Of a stretch of DNA of 64,000 bases, positions 22,707 through 31,878 are shown piece by piece. Under the pieces are notes generated by a model. That model did no database searches, was not told where the DNA came from, and saw nothing but the letters and a program-made list of their open reading frames with translations. The position numbers and the translations under genes are program-made. Positions within the stretch are counted from its first letter, which is position 1; the number at the start of each line of letters is the position of its first letter. Origin of the DNA: Vibrio sp. 14G-20 (lineage in GTDB: Bacteria; Pseudomonadota; Gammaproteobacteria; Enterobacterales; Vibrionaceae); contig NZ_JAPHPW010000003.1 in NCBI RefSeq assembly GCF_026241515.1, positions 186,001 to 250,000 of the forward strand, given 5' to 3'.

Positions 22707-25166
22707 ATGCGCGTTTTAAAGTTTGGAGGTTCATCATTAGCTGATGCAGATCGTTTTTTACGAGCGGCTGATATCATCGCTAATAATGCCCAGCAAGAAG
22801 AGCTAGCCGTTGTACTATCGGCTCCAGGAAAAACAACCAATAAGTTGGTCGCTGTTATTGAAGCTGCACTGAAAAATGGTGAAGCTGACGCACAAATTAC
22901 AGAGATCGAATCTTCATTTACTGCGCTGTTTGCAGAGATTAAAGCGGTTGTACCTTCGATTGATGGTACTGCGTTCCAAGAGCAGGTTGATACTTCTCTT
23001 GCTCAGCTAAAGCAGTTCGTGAACGGCATCAACCTACTTGGTATGTGCCCGAACCACGTCAATGCTCGCATCATCAGTAAAGGTGAGCGAATCTCTATCC
23101 AGTTAATGAAAGCGGTACTTGAAGCAAAAGGCCAACCAGCAAGCCTGATTGACCCAGTTCAATACCTATACGCTAAAGGTGATCACCTTGAAGCTATGGT
23201 TGATGTGGATGTGTCTACTCAGAACTTCCGTCAGTCTCCACTTCCACAAGGTCACGTTAACATCATGCCGGGCTTCACTGCAGGTAATGATAAAGGCGAA
23301 TTGGTCACTCTTGGCCGTAATGGCTCTGACTACTCAGCAGCAGTGCTAGCAGCATGTCTACGTGCTGATTGCTGTGAAATCTGGACAGATGTAGATGGCG
23401 TTTACAACTGTGACCCACGCTTAGTCGATGATGCTCGTCTGCTTAAGTCACTGAGCTACCAAGAAGCAATGGAGCTTTCTTACTTTGGTGCTTCAGTTCT
23501 ACACCCGAAAACCATTGCTCCTATCGCACAATTCCACATTCCTTGTCTGATCAAAAACAGCTTTAACCCACAAGGTGCAGGTACTTTGATCGGTCAAGAC
23601 ACTGGCGAAGATAACCTAGCAATCAAAGGCATCACTACGCTAAGTGACCTAACGATGGTTAACGTATCAGGCCCAGGTATGAAGGGTATGGTTGGCATGG
23701 CGAGCCGTGTATTCGGCGCGATGTCTTCAGCTGGCGTTTCTATTGTCCTTATTACTCAATCTTCTTCTGAGTACAGCATCAGCTTCTGTATTGAATCGGC
23801 TGACAAAGTAAAAGCGAAGCAAGTACTGTCTGACGCATTTGAACTTGAACTTAAAGATGGCCTGTTAGAGCCCGTTGAGTTCATGGACGACGTAGCGATT
23901 GTAACGCTGGTGGGTGACGGTATGCGTACTTCACGCGGTGTTGCTTCTCAGTTCTTCTCTTCTTTAGCTGAAGTGAACGTGAACATCGTTGCGATTGCTC
24001 AAGGCTCATCAGAGCGTGCTATCTCTGCGGTTATCCCTGAAGATAAAATTTCAGAAGCAATCAAAGCGTGTCACGAAAACCTATTTAACTCTAAGCACTT
24101 CCTAGACGTATTCGTTGTGGGTGTTGGCGGTGTTGGTGGTGAGCTTGTTGACCAGATCCAACGTCAGCAAGGCAAACTGGCTGAAAAAGGCATCGTGATT
24201 CGTGTATGTGGTTTAGCAAACAGCAAAGGCTTATTGCTAGACAGTGAAGGCTTACCACTAGAGCAATGGCGTGATCGCATGTCGAGCGCGACAGAAGAGT
24301 TCAGCCTAGCGCGCTTAGCGGCTCTGGTTCAACGTAACCACATCATCAACCCGGTATTGGTTGACTGTACGTCTAGTGAAGGTATTGCTGCTCAATATGC
24401 AGACTTCCTAGCGGCAGGTTTCCACGTGGTAACACCAAACAAGAAAGCGAATACAGCTAGCATGGCTTACTATCATCAGCTTCGTGAAGTTGCACGTAAC
24501 TCACGTCGTAAGCTGATGTACGAAACAACGGTAGGTGCAGGCCTGCCAGTAATCGAAAACCTACAGAACCTAATCTCTGCAGGTGATGAACTTGAGAAGT
24601 TCAACGGTATCCTTTCTGGTTCACTGTCTTACATCTTCGGTAAGCTTGATGAAGGTATGACGTTAAGCCAAGCGACCAACATTGCTAAAGACAACGGCTT
24701 TACTGAACCGGATCCTCGTGACGATCTATCAGGTATGGATGTGGCGCGTAAGCTGCTTATTCTTGCTCGTGAAGCTGGTATGGCACTCGAACTTGAAGAC
24801 GTTGAAGTAGACCAAGCACTTCCACCGGGTTTTGATGATTCAGGTACGGTTGAAGAGTTCATGGCTCGCTTGCCAGAAGCAGATGCTTACTTCCAAGAGC
24901 AGTCAGCTATCGCAGCAGAAGAAGGCAAAGTACTTCGTTATGTTGGTGAGATCGCCGATGGTAAATGTAAGGTTCGTATCGCTGCTGTTGATGGCGACGA
25001 CCCAATGTTCAAGATTAAAGATGGTGAGAACGCGCTTGCATTCTACAGCCGTTACTACCAACCAATCCCGTTAGTACTTCGTGGCTACGGCGCTGGTACT
25101 GAAGTAACAGCAGCAGGCGTATTCTCTGACGTGATGCGTACTCTTGGTTGGAAATTAGGAGTTTAG
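22707..25166 (+). CDS. thrA: Bifunctional aspartokinase I / homoserine dehydrogenase I
   Basis: The 819-residue fused enzyme starts [13 protein letters not shown], the aspartokinase motif KFGGSS. The kinase domain contains [10 protein letters not shown] and is followed by paired ACT domains (VVGDGMRT-like [13 protein letters not shown]; threonine feedback sites), then the homoserine dehydrogenase part with the NAD(P) motif [10 protein letters not shown] and [13 protein letters not shown]. It performs the first and third steps from aspartate to threonine. The start at 22707 is chosen over the in-frame ATG 12 bases earlier because GGAGAAAGGG sits directly before it and the resulting N-terminus matches the family. 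Controlled by the thrL attenuator. Confidence 0.97.
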   Translation: MRVLKFGGSSLADADRFLRAADIIANNAQQEELAVVLSAPGKTTNKLVAVIEAALKNGEADAQITEIESSFTALFAEIKAVVPSIDGTAFQEQVDTSLAQLKQFVNGINLLGMCPNHVNARIISKGERISIQLMKAVLEAKGQPASLIDPVQYLYAKGDHLEAMVDVDVSTQNFRQSPLPQGHVNIMPGFTAGNDKGELVTLGRNGSDYSAAVLAACLRADCCEIWTDVDGVYNCDPRLVDDARLLKSLSYQEAMELSYFGASVLHPKTIAPIAQFHIPCLIKNSFNPQGAGTLIGQDTGEDNLAIKGITTLSDLTMVNVSGPGMKGMVGMASRVFGAMSSAGVSIVLITQSSSEYSISFCIESADKVKAKQVLSDAFELELKDGLLEPVEFMDDVAIVTLVGDGMRTSRGVASQFFSSLAEVNVNIVAIAQGSSERAISAVIPEDKISEAIKACHENLFNSKHFLDVFVVGVGGVGGELVDQIQRQQGKLAEKGIVIRVCGLANSKGLLLDSEGLPLEQWRDRMSSATEEFSLARLAALVQRNHIINPVLVDCTSSEGIAAQYADFLAAGFHVVTPNKKANTASMAYYHQLREVARNSRRKLMYETTVGAGLPVIENLQNLISAGDELEKFNGILSGSLSYIFGKLDEGMTLSQATNIAKDNGFTEPDPRDDLSGMDVARKLLILAREAGMALELEDVEVDQALPPGFDDSGTVEEFMARLPEADAYFQEQSAIAAEEGKVLRYVGEIADGKCKVRIAAVDGDDPMFKIKDGENALAFYSRYYQPIPLVLRGYGAGTEVTAAGVFSDVMRTLGWKLGV

Positions 25167-25168
25167 GA

Positions 25169-26140
25169 ATGAGTTCAAGTGATATGGATGTTGTCGTTTA
25201 TGCTCCTGCATCAATCGGTAATGTCAGTGTAGGGTTTGATGTGCTGGGGGCCGCGGTGTCTCCAGTGGATGGCACACTGCTGGGTGACCGAGTTATGGTT
25301 AAAGCAGGTGATGAACCATTCTCACTTAAAACAGCAGGCAGCTTTGTTTCTAAGCTGCCGACTGAAGCCAAAGAAAACATCGTCTACGACTGCTGGGTGG
25401 TGTTCTCTAGAGAGCTTGATAAAAAAGGCGTTGCGCTAAAGCCTTTAGAAATGACACTCGAAAAGAACATGCCTATCGGTTCTGGTTTAGGTTCAAGTGC
25501 ATGTTCAATCGTAGCGGCGCTTGATGCGCTAAACCGTTTTCACGGTCAACCACTGAATGAAACTGAACTGCTTGCTCTGATGGGCGAAATGGAGGGTAAG
25601 ATTTCAGGCGGTATTCACTACGATAACGTTGCGCCATGTTACCTTGGTGGCGTGCAGCTTATGCTTGAAGAGCTAGGCATCATTAGCCAAGAAGTCCCAT
25701 GTTTTGATGACTGGTACTGGGTGATGGCTTATCCGGGCATTAAAGTATCTACGGCGGAAGCGAGAGAGATCCTACCATCTCAGTATCGTCGTCAGGATAT
25801 CATTGCTCATGGTCGCCACTTAGCGGGCTTTATCCACGCATGTCACTCAGGTCAACCTGAACTGGCGGCGAAGATGATCAAAGACGTGATCGCTGAACCA
25901 TATCGTGAGAAACTGCTTCCAGGGTTTGCTGACGCTCGTAAATACGCGCTGTCGGCAGGTGCATTGGCTACTGGGATTTCTGGTAGTGGCCCAACTCTAT
26001 TTAGCATTTGCAAAGAACAAGATGTCGCCGAGCGTGTTGCACGCTGGTTAGAACAAAATTACGTACAAAATGAAGAAGGATTCGTTCACGTTTGTCGCCT
26101 AGATAAGCAAGGTTCGATCGTTACAGGAAGTGAGTTATGA
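25169..26140 (+). CDS. thrB: Homoserine kinase
   Basis: The 323-residue GHMP kinase phosphorylates homoserine. The ATP-binding motif [13 protein letters not shown] and the C-terminal [10 protein letters not shown] are both present. The ATG lies 2 bp after the thrA stop with AGGAGTTTAGGA ahead of it. An in-frame ATG at 25184 would give an N-terminus ([10 protein letters not shown]) closer to E. coli and V. cholerae ThrB, but it has no good ribosome site, so the true start could be either. The stop overlaps thrC by four bases. Confidence 0.95.
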   Translation: MSSSDMDVVVYAPASIGNVSVGFDVLGAAVSPVDGTLLGDRVMVKAGDEPFSLKTAGSFVSKLPTEAKENIVYDCWVVFSRELDKKGVALKPLEMTLEKNMPIGSGLGSSACSIVAALDALNRFHGQPLNETELLALMGEMEGKISGGIHYDNVAPCYLGGVQLMLEELGIISQEVPCFDDWYWVMAYPGIKVSTAEAREILPSQYRRQDIIAHGRHLAGFIHACHSGQPELAAKMIKDVIAEPYREKLLPGFADARKYALSAGALATGISGSGPTLFSICKEQDVAERVARWLEQNYVQNEEGFVHVCRLDKQGSIVTGSEL

Positions 26141-27420
26141 AACTGTACAACATCAAAGAAAATGATGAACAAGTCTCTTTTGGCCAAGCCGTTCGTCAAG
26201 GCTTAGGCCGTAATCAAGGTCTATTTTTCCCATCAGAGCTGCCAAAGTTTGATGGTATCGATGCGTTGCTAGCAGAGGACTTTGTCCCTCGTAGCTCAAA
26301 GATTTTGTCGGCGCTTATCGGTGATGAACTGTCGAAAGAGCAAATTGACCAGATGGTGGACGCAGCGTTCCAATTCCCTGCGCCAATCAACCAAGTAAAA
26401 GACGGTGTTTACGCACTTGAGCTTTTCCACGGTCCAACACTGGCATTTAAAGATTTCGGTGGCCGCTTTATGGCTCAATCTTTAGCAGCAGTTTCAGATG
26501 GTGGTCAAATCACTATCTTAACGGCAACATCAGGAGATACTGGTGCGGCGGTTGCGCATGCTTTCTACGGCATGGAAGACATCAACGTTGTGATCCTTTA
26601 CCCGAAAGGCAAGATCAGCCCGCTGCAAGAGAAGCTGTTCTGTACGCTGGGTAAGAACATTCACACTGTTGCAATTGATGGCGACTTTGATGCGTGTCAG
26701 GCACTGGTTAAAGACTCATTTGATGACGCTGAACTGCGTAAAGAGATTGGCCTTAACTCGGCAAACTCTATCAACATCAGTCGTCTAATGGCTCAGATCT
26801 GTTACTACTTTGAAGCGGCTTCTCAGCTGACTAAAGAGCAACGTGAAAACCTCGTTATCTCGGTACCAAGCGGTAACTTTGGTAACCTAACGGCTGGTCT
26901 ATTAGCGAAAGCGCTTGGCCTACCAGTGAAGCGTTTCATTGCTGCAACCAACGAGAATGACACGGTTCCTCGTTACCTAGAAACAGGTCAGTGGGATCCA
27001 AAACCGACCGTTGCGACAACATCGAACGCAATGGACGTAAGTCAACCGAACAACTGGCCTCGTATCGAAGAGCTTTGCCAACTGAAAGGTTGGGGCTTAG
27101 ATACACTAGGCAAAGGTAAAGTATCTGACGAGCAGAGCGCTGAATCAGTACGCGACCTAAAAGCACAAGGTTACCTATGTGAACCACATGGTGCGATTGC
27201 TTACCGTCTATTGGAAGAGCAACTGCAAGAGAACGAAACTGGCTTGTTCCTATGCACAGCGCACCCAGCGAAGTTCAAAGAAGTGGTTGATGACATCCTA
27301 GGTTCTGACATTGAACTGCCTGGCCCGTTAGCAAAACACGCGGCGATGGAGTTGTTGTCTGAAGATCTAGATAACGATTTTGAAGCACTAAAAGCGGTAC
27401 TTCGTCGAGTTCAACCGTAA
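26137..27420 (+). CDS. thrC: Threonine synthase
   Basis: The 427-residue PLP enzyme converts O-phosphohomoserine to threonine, the last step of the pathway. The PLP-lysine region is [15 protein letters not shown], with [11 protein letters not shown] as the cofactor phosphate loop and SVPSGNFGN further on. The ATG overlaps the thrB stop (ATGA), giving translational coupling. A strong terminator closes the operon. Confidence 0.97.
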   Translation: MKLYNIKENDEQVSFGQAVRQGLGRNQGLFFPSELPKFDGIDALLAEDFVPRSSKILSALIGDELSKEQIDQMVDAAFQFPAPINQVKDGVYALELFHGPTLAFKDFGGRFMAQSLAAVSDGGQITILTATSGDTGAAVAHAFYGMEDINVVILYPKGKISPLQEKLFCTLGKNIHTVAIDGDFDACQALVKDSFDDAELRKEIGLNSANSINISRLMAQICYYFEAASQLTKEQRENLVISVPSGNFGNLTAGLLAKALGLPVKRFIAATNENDTVPRYLETGQWDPKPTVATTSNAMDVSQPNNWPRIEELCQLKGWGLDTLGKGKVSDEQSAESVRDLKAQGYLCEPHGAIAYRLLEEQLQENETGLFLCTAHPAKFKEVVDDILGSDIELPGPLAKHAAMELLSEDLDNDFEALKAVLRRVQP

Positions 27421-27444
27421 CGTACATTTGTTTTTTGAACAAAT

Positions 27445-27473
27445 AAAAACGGCGCTCAATGAGCGCCGTTTTT
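27445..27473. terminator. Bidirectional terminator between thrC and grcA
   Basis: CGGCGCTC pairs with GAGCGCCG around loop AAT, flanked by A5 and T5, so it can serve both convergent genes. Confidence 0.92.
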
Positions 27474-27498
27474 GTATTCTAATTCAAGCTCTAAAAAA

Positions 27499-27876
27499 TT
27501 ATAGAGACTCAGTGAACGTACGTGCGATAACGTCACGTTGTTGTTCAGTCGTTAGAGAGTTGAAGCGTACAGCGTAACCCGATACACGGATAGTTAGCTG
27601 TGGGTAGTTCTCTGGGTGAGCAACTGCGTCTTCTAGCGTTTCACGCTTAAGAACGTTAACGTTTAGGTGTTGGCCACCTTCGATGCGAGGTGCTGCTTCG
27701 ATTGCAACTTCACGGCTTTCGTACTCGCCTAGGTCTGCAGCTGAGATAACTTGGTCAGCTTCGAAACCTGCAGTAGCAACAACACAACGAGCTTCATTCT
27801 TCTCGCTATCTAGTAGCCAGATTGAGTTTAGTAGGCCATCGTTTGCTGCTTTAGTAATTTGAATACCTTGGATCAT
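27499..27876 (-). CDS. grcA: Autonomous glycyl radical cofactor (YfiD)
   Basis: The 125-residue product resembles the C-terminal end of pyruvate formate-lyase, with the glycyl radical motif RVSGYAVRF (radical Gly at residue 100). In E. coli it restores activity to oxygen-damaged PFL by replacing its cleaved radical segment. Length and motif are complete. Two FNR-like boxes 53 bp apart lie upstream, the same spacing known for E. coli yfiD, so anaerobic control is very likely. It shares its upstream region with the divergent nfo gene. Confidence 0.96.
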   Translation of the reverse strand: MIQGIQITKAANDGLLNSIWLLDSEKNEARCVVATAGFEADQVISAADLGEYESREVAIEAAPRIEGGQHLNVNVLKRETLEDAVAHPENYPQLTIRVSGYAVRFNSLTTEQQRDVIARTFTESL

Positions 27877-27974
27877 AACTATCTCCTAGTCCACTGAATG
27901 TGGTTTGATTATGGTGTTAACTTTCGATTTTTATTGAGCTGGGTAATATATACCTAATATCAGTAAGGTTAACA

Positions 27975-27988
27975 TTGATTTAAGTCAA
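27975..27988. promoter_or_regulatory. FNR-like site proximal to grcA
   Basis: TTGATTTAAGTCAA has one mismatch to TTGATnnnnATCAA. Centre at 27981.5. TATATA/TATATT at about 27945-27952 on the minus strand is a suitable -10, which puts this box close to -41, a class-II activator position. Confidence 0.65.
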
Positions 27989-28027
27989 AAAACAACCAAA
28001 AACCATAATTTTACAAAGGTGATTATA

Positions 28028-28041
28028 TTGAGGTAAATCAA
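28028..28041. promoter_or_regulatory. FNR-like site distal to grcA
   Basis: TTGAGGTAAATCAA has one mismatch to the FNR consensus. Its centre (28034.5) is exactly 53 bp from the proximal site, matching the -40.5/-93.5 arrangement described for E. coli yfiD, where the upstream site dampens activation. Confidence 0.65.
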
Positions 28042-28202
28042 TAAAACCTTTGAAAACAAAGTAATTACAAAATATTTTAAAGTATAAAAAATATTTAACA
28101 GTCTAATTTGTTGTAAGTTTACTACATTTGTTGTGTTTTTATTGAACTACAACCGATACGACCCTTTATTTATTAAGCATTCTGAAAGTGTAAAGTGATT
28201 TA

Positions 28203-29111
28203 ATGACAAACAATAATTCATCCTCAAAACCGGAAACAAATATTAAGTTTATTGGCGCTCATGTGTCGGCTGCTGGTGGTGTTGATCAGGCACCTATGCG
28301 TGCACGTGAAATAGGTGCTAATGCGTTTGCGCTGTTTACCAAGAACCAGAGACAGTGGGCGGCAAAACCGCTAGAAGCGAAAACCATTAGTGCCTTTAAA
28401 GCCAATTGCAAAATGTTGGGCTTCGGTGCTGAACACATTCTTCCTCATGACTCCTACCTGATTAACCTAGGAGCACCAGAAGAAGAGAAGCTAGAGAAAT
28501 CACGCGCGGCTTTTATTGATGAAATGGAGCGTTGTAATCAACTTGGATTAACGCTTTTGAATTTTCATCCTGGGAGTCATTTAAAGAAAATCTCAGAAAG
28601 CGAATGTTTGGCGAAGATCGCTGAATCGATCAACCTAGCTCATCAAGCGGCACCTGACGTAATCGCAGTGATCGAGAATACGTCTGGGCAGGGCACTAAT
28701 CTGGGTTGGAAGTTTGAACATCTAGCAAAGATTATTGAACAGGTAGAAGATAAGTCACGTGTTGGTGTGTGCTTAGACACCTGCCATACGTTTACTGCTG
28801 GCTATGACTTACGTACAAAAGAGGCGTGTGAGCATACTTTTGCTGAGTTCGACCGCATCGTGGGTATGCACTATCTAAGAGCAATGCACATCAATGATTC
28901 AAAAGCTGAGTTCGCGAGCCGAGTCGATCGACACCATTCTTTAGGAAAAGGCGAAATTGGCTGGGATTGTTTTGAGTATATTGCCTCTGATTCTCGCTTT
29001 AATGGTATCCCTCTTATCTTGGAAACCATTGATTCGACCATCTGGAAAGAGGAAATTCAACAACTTAGAATGTTTCATCGCTCAGCAACGCTAGCGAGCG
29101 AAGAAGCGTAA
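28203..29111 (+). CDS. nfo: Endonuclease IV (AP endonuclease)
   Basis: The 302-residue TIM-barrel enzyme cleaves DNA 5' to abasic sites in base-excision repair. Zinc-ligand motifs are present in order: GAHVSAAGG near the N-terminus, [38 protein letters not shown] and [10 protein letters not shown]. The N-terminus has a short Asn/Ser-rich extension before the conserved KFIGAHVS. It is divergent from grcA. The ribosome site before the ATG is weak. Confidence 0.96.
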   Translation: MTNNNSSSKPETNIKFIGAHVSAAGGVDQAPMRAREIGANAFALFTKNQRQWAAKPLEAKTISAFKANCKMLGFGAEHILPHDSYLINLGAPEEEKLEKSRAAFIDEMERCNQLGLTLLNFHPGSHLKKISESECLAKIAESINLAHQAAPDVIAVIENTSGQGTNLGWKFEHLAKIIEQVEDKSRVGVCLDTCHTFTAGYDLRTKEACEHTFAEFDRIVGMHYLRAMHINDSKAEFASRVDRHHSLGKGEIGWDCFEYIASDSRFNGIPLILETIDSTIWKEEIQQLRMFHRSATLASEEA

Positions 29112-29217
29112 TAATAGAGGGGAAAATTTATTTCCGTCTATTTCTAATAATTGGCACCTTTCTTTCATAGTATTAAAGTGAATATGTAGTTCACGATGTC
29201 TTAGAGGAGGTGCCTTT

Positions 29218-29328
29218 ATGTATTCAATCACCCAAACTTCAACTATTGCTGTCGCACGCCGTTTACCAACACCAAACCGTCACGTTCATAACCACGGCCA
29301 CCATCGTACACAGCAGAAAAGTGGTTAA
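29218..29328 (+). CDS. Candidate 36-residue basic, His-rich small protein or leader peptide
   Basis: An unlisted short ORF begins with ATG at 29218, preceded by AGGAGGTG (29205-29212), a full match to the anti-Shine-Dalgarno, with a 5-base spacer. The product starts MYSITQTSTIAVARRLPTPN and continues with five His in a short stretch and a KSG end. It is basic, with no signal peptide or recognised domain. About 70 bases after the stop a long-loop hairpin plus T run appears, then ung. It could be a free-standing small gene or a leader peptide that controls read-through into ung. The strong ribosome site is the main evidence. Confidence 0.55.
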   Translation: MYSITQTSTIAVARRLPTPNRHVHNHGHHRTQQKSG

Positions 29329-29398
29329 TCGAGATAAACACAACTTGAACTGATTATTATGATTCATCAACAAGTGAACCCTACACATCATGTTTATT

Positions 29399-29462
29399 GA
29401 TAGCTGTATGAGGTATAACTAGAGCCTTATTTAGGACAGTTAGCCGATACAGCTATTTTTTT
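29399..29462 (+). terminator. Long-loop terminator-like hairpin ahead of ung
   Basis: ATAGCTGTAT (29400-29409) and ATACAGCTAT (29447-29456) are perfect 10-bp inverted repeats, followed by seven T (29456-29462). The loop of 37 bases is unusually long. It could end the small-ORF transcript or act as an attenuator for ung. Confidence 0.55.
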
Positions 29463-29508
29463 GTCTGGCGAAAGCCGCTAGAAACCTTGATGATTGGGAA
29501 GTAAAACG

Positions 29509-30189
29509 ATGAGCGCACCAAAGACTTGGGAATCCATTATTAATGATGAACGTGACAAAGAGTACTTTCAGAGTGTCCTCGCGTTTGTTGAACAGCAACG
29601 TAATAGTGGCAAAACCGTCTACCCGCCACAAGATCAGATGTTCAGTGCCTTTGATATGACGCCTTTTGGGTCTGTACGTGTGGTTATCCTTGGGCAAGAT
29701 CCTTATCACGGCGCTAACCAAGCTCATGGCTTAGCATTTTCTGTGCTACCTGGCGTTAAAATCCCACCGTCTCTGCGTAATATGTACAAAGAACTCGCAC
29801 AAGATATAGAAGGCTTTGAGATCCCTAGTCATGGCTACCTCGATTCTTGGGCACGGCAGGGGGTGTTGATGTTGAACACAGTCCTTACCGTAGAAGAGGC
29901 AAAAGCACACTCACATGCTAAGTGTGGTTGGGAAACTTTTACCGATGCCATTATTGCTGAGCTTAATCAGCGTTCTGAACCGATCATCTTTTTGTTGTGG
30001 GGCGCACACGCCCAGAAGAAAGGCCAAGCGATTGATGACGACAAGCATCATGTGTTGGTTGCACCTCACCCATCGCCATTATCGGCACGCCGTGGCTTCT
30101 TCGGTTGTCAGCACTTCTCTACAACCAACAAGCTGCTTTCTTCTATGGATCAACAACCTATTGACTGGAGTTTACCAACAGAAGAGTAG
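29509..30189 (+). CDS. ung: Uracil-DNA glycosylase
   Basis: The 226-residue enzyme excises uracil from DNA. The catalytic water-activating motif GQDPYHG carries Asp64, and the C-terminal HPSPLS motif contains the catalytic His (about residue 187). Also present are [11 protein letters not shown] and FFGCQHFS. The start at 29509 ([10 protein letters not shown]) is preferred over an ATG 15 bases upstream because the family starts close to this point. A short ORF and terminator-like hairpin lie upstream. Confidence 0.97.
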   Translation: MSAPKTWESIINDERDKEYFQSVLAFVEQQRNSGKTVYPPQDQMFSAFDMTPFGSVRVVILGQDPYHGANQAHGLAFSVLPGVKIPPSLRNMYKELAQDIEGFEIPSHGYLDSWARQGVLMLNTVLTVEEAKAHSHAKCGWETFTDAIIAELNQRSEPIIFLLWGAHAQKKGQAIDDDKHHVLVAPHPSPLSARRGFFGCQHFSTTNKLLSSMDQQPIDWSLPTEE

Positions 30190-30275
30190 GTTGGTGGTTT
30201 TCTGAGCAGGGTCAAATCATAAATCAGCACATTCGTATACACTTATAAATAGTAGGTGTAATGGAGTGCAATACT

Positions 30276-30827
30276 ATGATGATTGAAAGGATAAGACGAG
30301 AGCATGGCTATATGGCTCGTTTACTCGCGATACTCAACAATAAGTTAGAGTTCCTCAAGCAGGAGCGAGAAATTAACTATAGCCTGATCGCCGAGGTGGT
30401 TCATTACTTGATGAACCACTCAGACAAAGTACATCACCCTAAAGAAGACGTCATTTATCGCTACTACCTTAAGCAATATGGTAGTGACCAAGCGATTGAG
30501 GACTTGGAGCTCGAGCATCAGTTACTATCTGAGAAAACAGCCGACTTCTTAGGCGTGGTTGATATGATTCTCCAAGATGCTGTGGTGCCGCAACAGGTGT
30601 TCATTGACCAACTTGAGAGCTTTGTGAAAGCTCAGCGTAAGCACATGGAATATGAAGAGAAGCATGTGTTGCCAATGATTGTTGATGCATTCACGGTGAA
30701 AGATTGGCAAGAGGTCGAGTCACAGTGGCTTCAACCAGAAGACGACCCTGTTTTTGGGGACACGATTGCTGACCAATATCGCCAGCTCGCAGCTCGCGTT
30801 CGACAAAATGAACAAGAGTGCGTTTAG
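30276..30827 (+). CDS. Hemerythrin-like HHE domain protein
   Basis: The 183-residue, all-helical product carries the His/Glu pattern of the hemerythrin fold: REHGYM in the first helix, HHPKED, LELEHQLLSEK and HMEYEEKHVLP. Such proteins bind a di-iron centre and are linked to oxygen, NO or iron handling, but the specific role is unknown. The start at 30276 is used because GGAG (30264-30267) lies 8 bases upstream; an ATG at 30261 overlaps that ribosome site. Three hairpins follow before the next gene. Confidence 0.85.
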   Translation: MMIERIRREHGYMARLLAILNNKLEFLKQEREINYSLIAEVVHYLMNHSDKVHHPKEDVIYRYYLKQYGSDQAIEDLELEHQLLSEKTADFLGVVDMILQDAVVPQQVFIDQLESFVKAQRKHMEYEEKHVLPMIVDAFTVKDWQEVESQWLQPEDDPVFGDTIADQYRQLAARVRQNEQECV

Positions 30828-30847
30828 CCTGTTTTAATGTTGAAACG

Positions 30848-30880
30848 CACCTATTTTTAGGTGTCCTCTATATTTAGAGG
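30848..30880. other. Two adjacent short palindromes downstream of the hemerythrin-like gene
   Basis: CACCTA/TAGGTG (30848-30863) and CCTCTA/TAGAGG (30865-30880), each a 6-bp stem with a 4-base loop. The first shares its ACCTA/TAGGT core with the terminator at 30928-30955. No T run follows, so they are probably stabilising stems or binding sites. Confidence 0.4.
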
Positions 30881-30927
30881 GTTGGTTTCCAAATGTCGCT
30901 TTGAGCGGATTAACTACCTCAAAAAAT

Positions 30928-30955
30928 AAAAAAGGCACCTATATAGGTGCCTTTT
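30928..30955. terminator. Bidirectional terminator
   Basis: GGCACCTATATAGGTGCC (30934-30951) is a perfect palindrome flanked by A6 and T4. It lies between the hemerythrin-like gene and the convergent DUF3545 gene. Confidence 0.85.
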
Positions 30956-30980
30956 GCTATCTGATTTCTTATCGTGCTGA

Positions 30981-31169
30981 TTAAAGCTTTATATCGTCAA
31001 GGCTAAAATCAAGACCTAGGTTCATCTCTCTCAGCTCTTTCTCAAGCTGCCTACGATCGTTGATGGCTTCGATTTCACGCCACTTACGCTTGAGTGGTTT
31101 CGAGCGTGATTTTTGAGTTACACGAGGCATTTCTAGTTCTGATACTTCATCGAATTGAAAGCTATCCAT
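30981..31169 (-). CDS. DUF3545 family small protein
   Basis: The 62-residue, highly charged product has the core RSKPLKRKWREIEAINDRRQ followed by an acidic end. It resembles the short DUF3545 proteins found next to housekeeping genes in vibrios and relatives. No membrane segment or known motif. AAGGAG lies 9 bases before the ATG. Function unknown; the basic helix suggests nucleic-acid or protein contact (inference). Confidence 0.7.
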   Translation of the reverse strand: MDSFQFDEVSELEMPRVTQKSRSKPLKRKWREIEAINDRRQLEKELREMNLGLDFSLDDIKL

Positions 31170-31299
31170 AAGCCATATCTCCTTCCGTGGGACTAGTTCT
31201 TACGAACCAATAAATATCATATTTAGGTTCACAATAACTTTGATTTGTTTCTCATTTGTTTCAAATCTATGAAGCTTTTGTTCTATTTTCTTATGCATG

Positions 31300-31314
31300 C
31301 TCACACATTGTGAG
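31300..31314. promoter_or_regulatory. 15-bp palindrome in the DUF3545-symporter gap
   Basis: CTCACACATTGTGAG is a perfect 6+3+6 palindrome, about 130 bp upstream of the DUF3545 gene. The orientation of the TCACA/TGTGA halves is inverted relative to a CRP site, so it is not CRP. Possible operator of unknown regulator. Confidence 0.35.
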
Positions 31315-31446
31315 AATTATTATGTATAAAAAATAAGCAAACAAACCTAAGTAAACGATTAAATTGGGGGTTATTGAATGTTAATTCATTGTGCGAATGG
31401 AATAGCGTTTTGACTACAATGCATTTAAGTGCACATGGTGCCGTGC

Positions 31447-31511
31447 GGTATAGGGATATCATTGGCCTAGAAAAAAACGAAGATCTTCACTATACCTTGT
31501 AAAACCTAGGC
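31447..31511 (+). promoter_or_regulatory. Candidate structured RNA leader with possible pseudoknot
   Basis: GGTATAG (31447-31453) can pair with CTATACC (31490-31496), and GCCTAG (31465-31470) with CTAGGC (31506-31511). The two stems interleave, as in an H-type pseudoknot, and a GAAGATCTTC palindrome (31479-31488) lies inside. It sits about 370 bp upstream of the symporter start. The rest of the 31170-31878 gap shows no gene. No known riboswitch motif was recognised. Chance pairing cannot be excluded without comparison. Confidence 0.35.
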
Positions 31512-31878
31512 TGACGTCATTTTTATAGGATGATGTTCTTGTTGGGGCGGTGCTGTGGCTGTTGTTGATATTATGTCCCGATGATGTGACTTTTATTGGA
31601 CTGTATTGTTGAAAGTTGTGTTAACAAAAGGTGTGTTATTAGTGAAATGTCATTTTAATATAAGTGTATTTGCATATTGATTTTTAGGCCGTCTCGCTGC
31701 ATTATCCGCCCGTCAAAAAATACACTGATACGTAAAATGGATGCATGAAGCGACATTTACAGTCTCAATCGCTGCAAGAATATAACAAGAGTGCCGACAC
31801 AACATTGACAGAGGCATAGGCGATTAAGAGGAAGGCTAGGAAGCATGATCGGTGCTTAAACTCAATTACGAGGTTCAC

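Noticed and set aside
31300..31314. CRP site
   Set aside because: The half sites are in the opposite order (TCACA then TGTGA) with the wrong spacing for CRP.
31170..31878. Glycine riboswitch ahead of the sodium/alanine symporter
   Set aside because: Some vibrio amino-acid symporters have one, but I could not find the tandem aptamer core motifs here.
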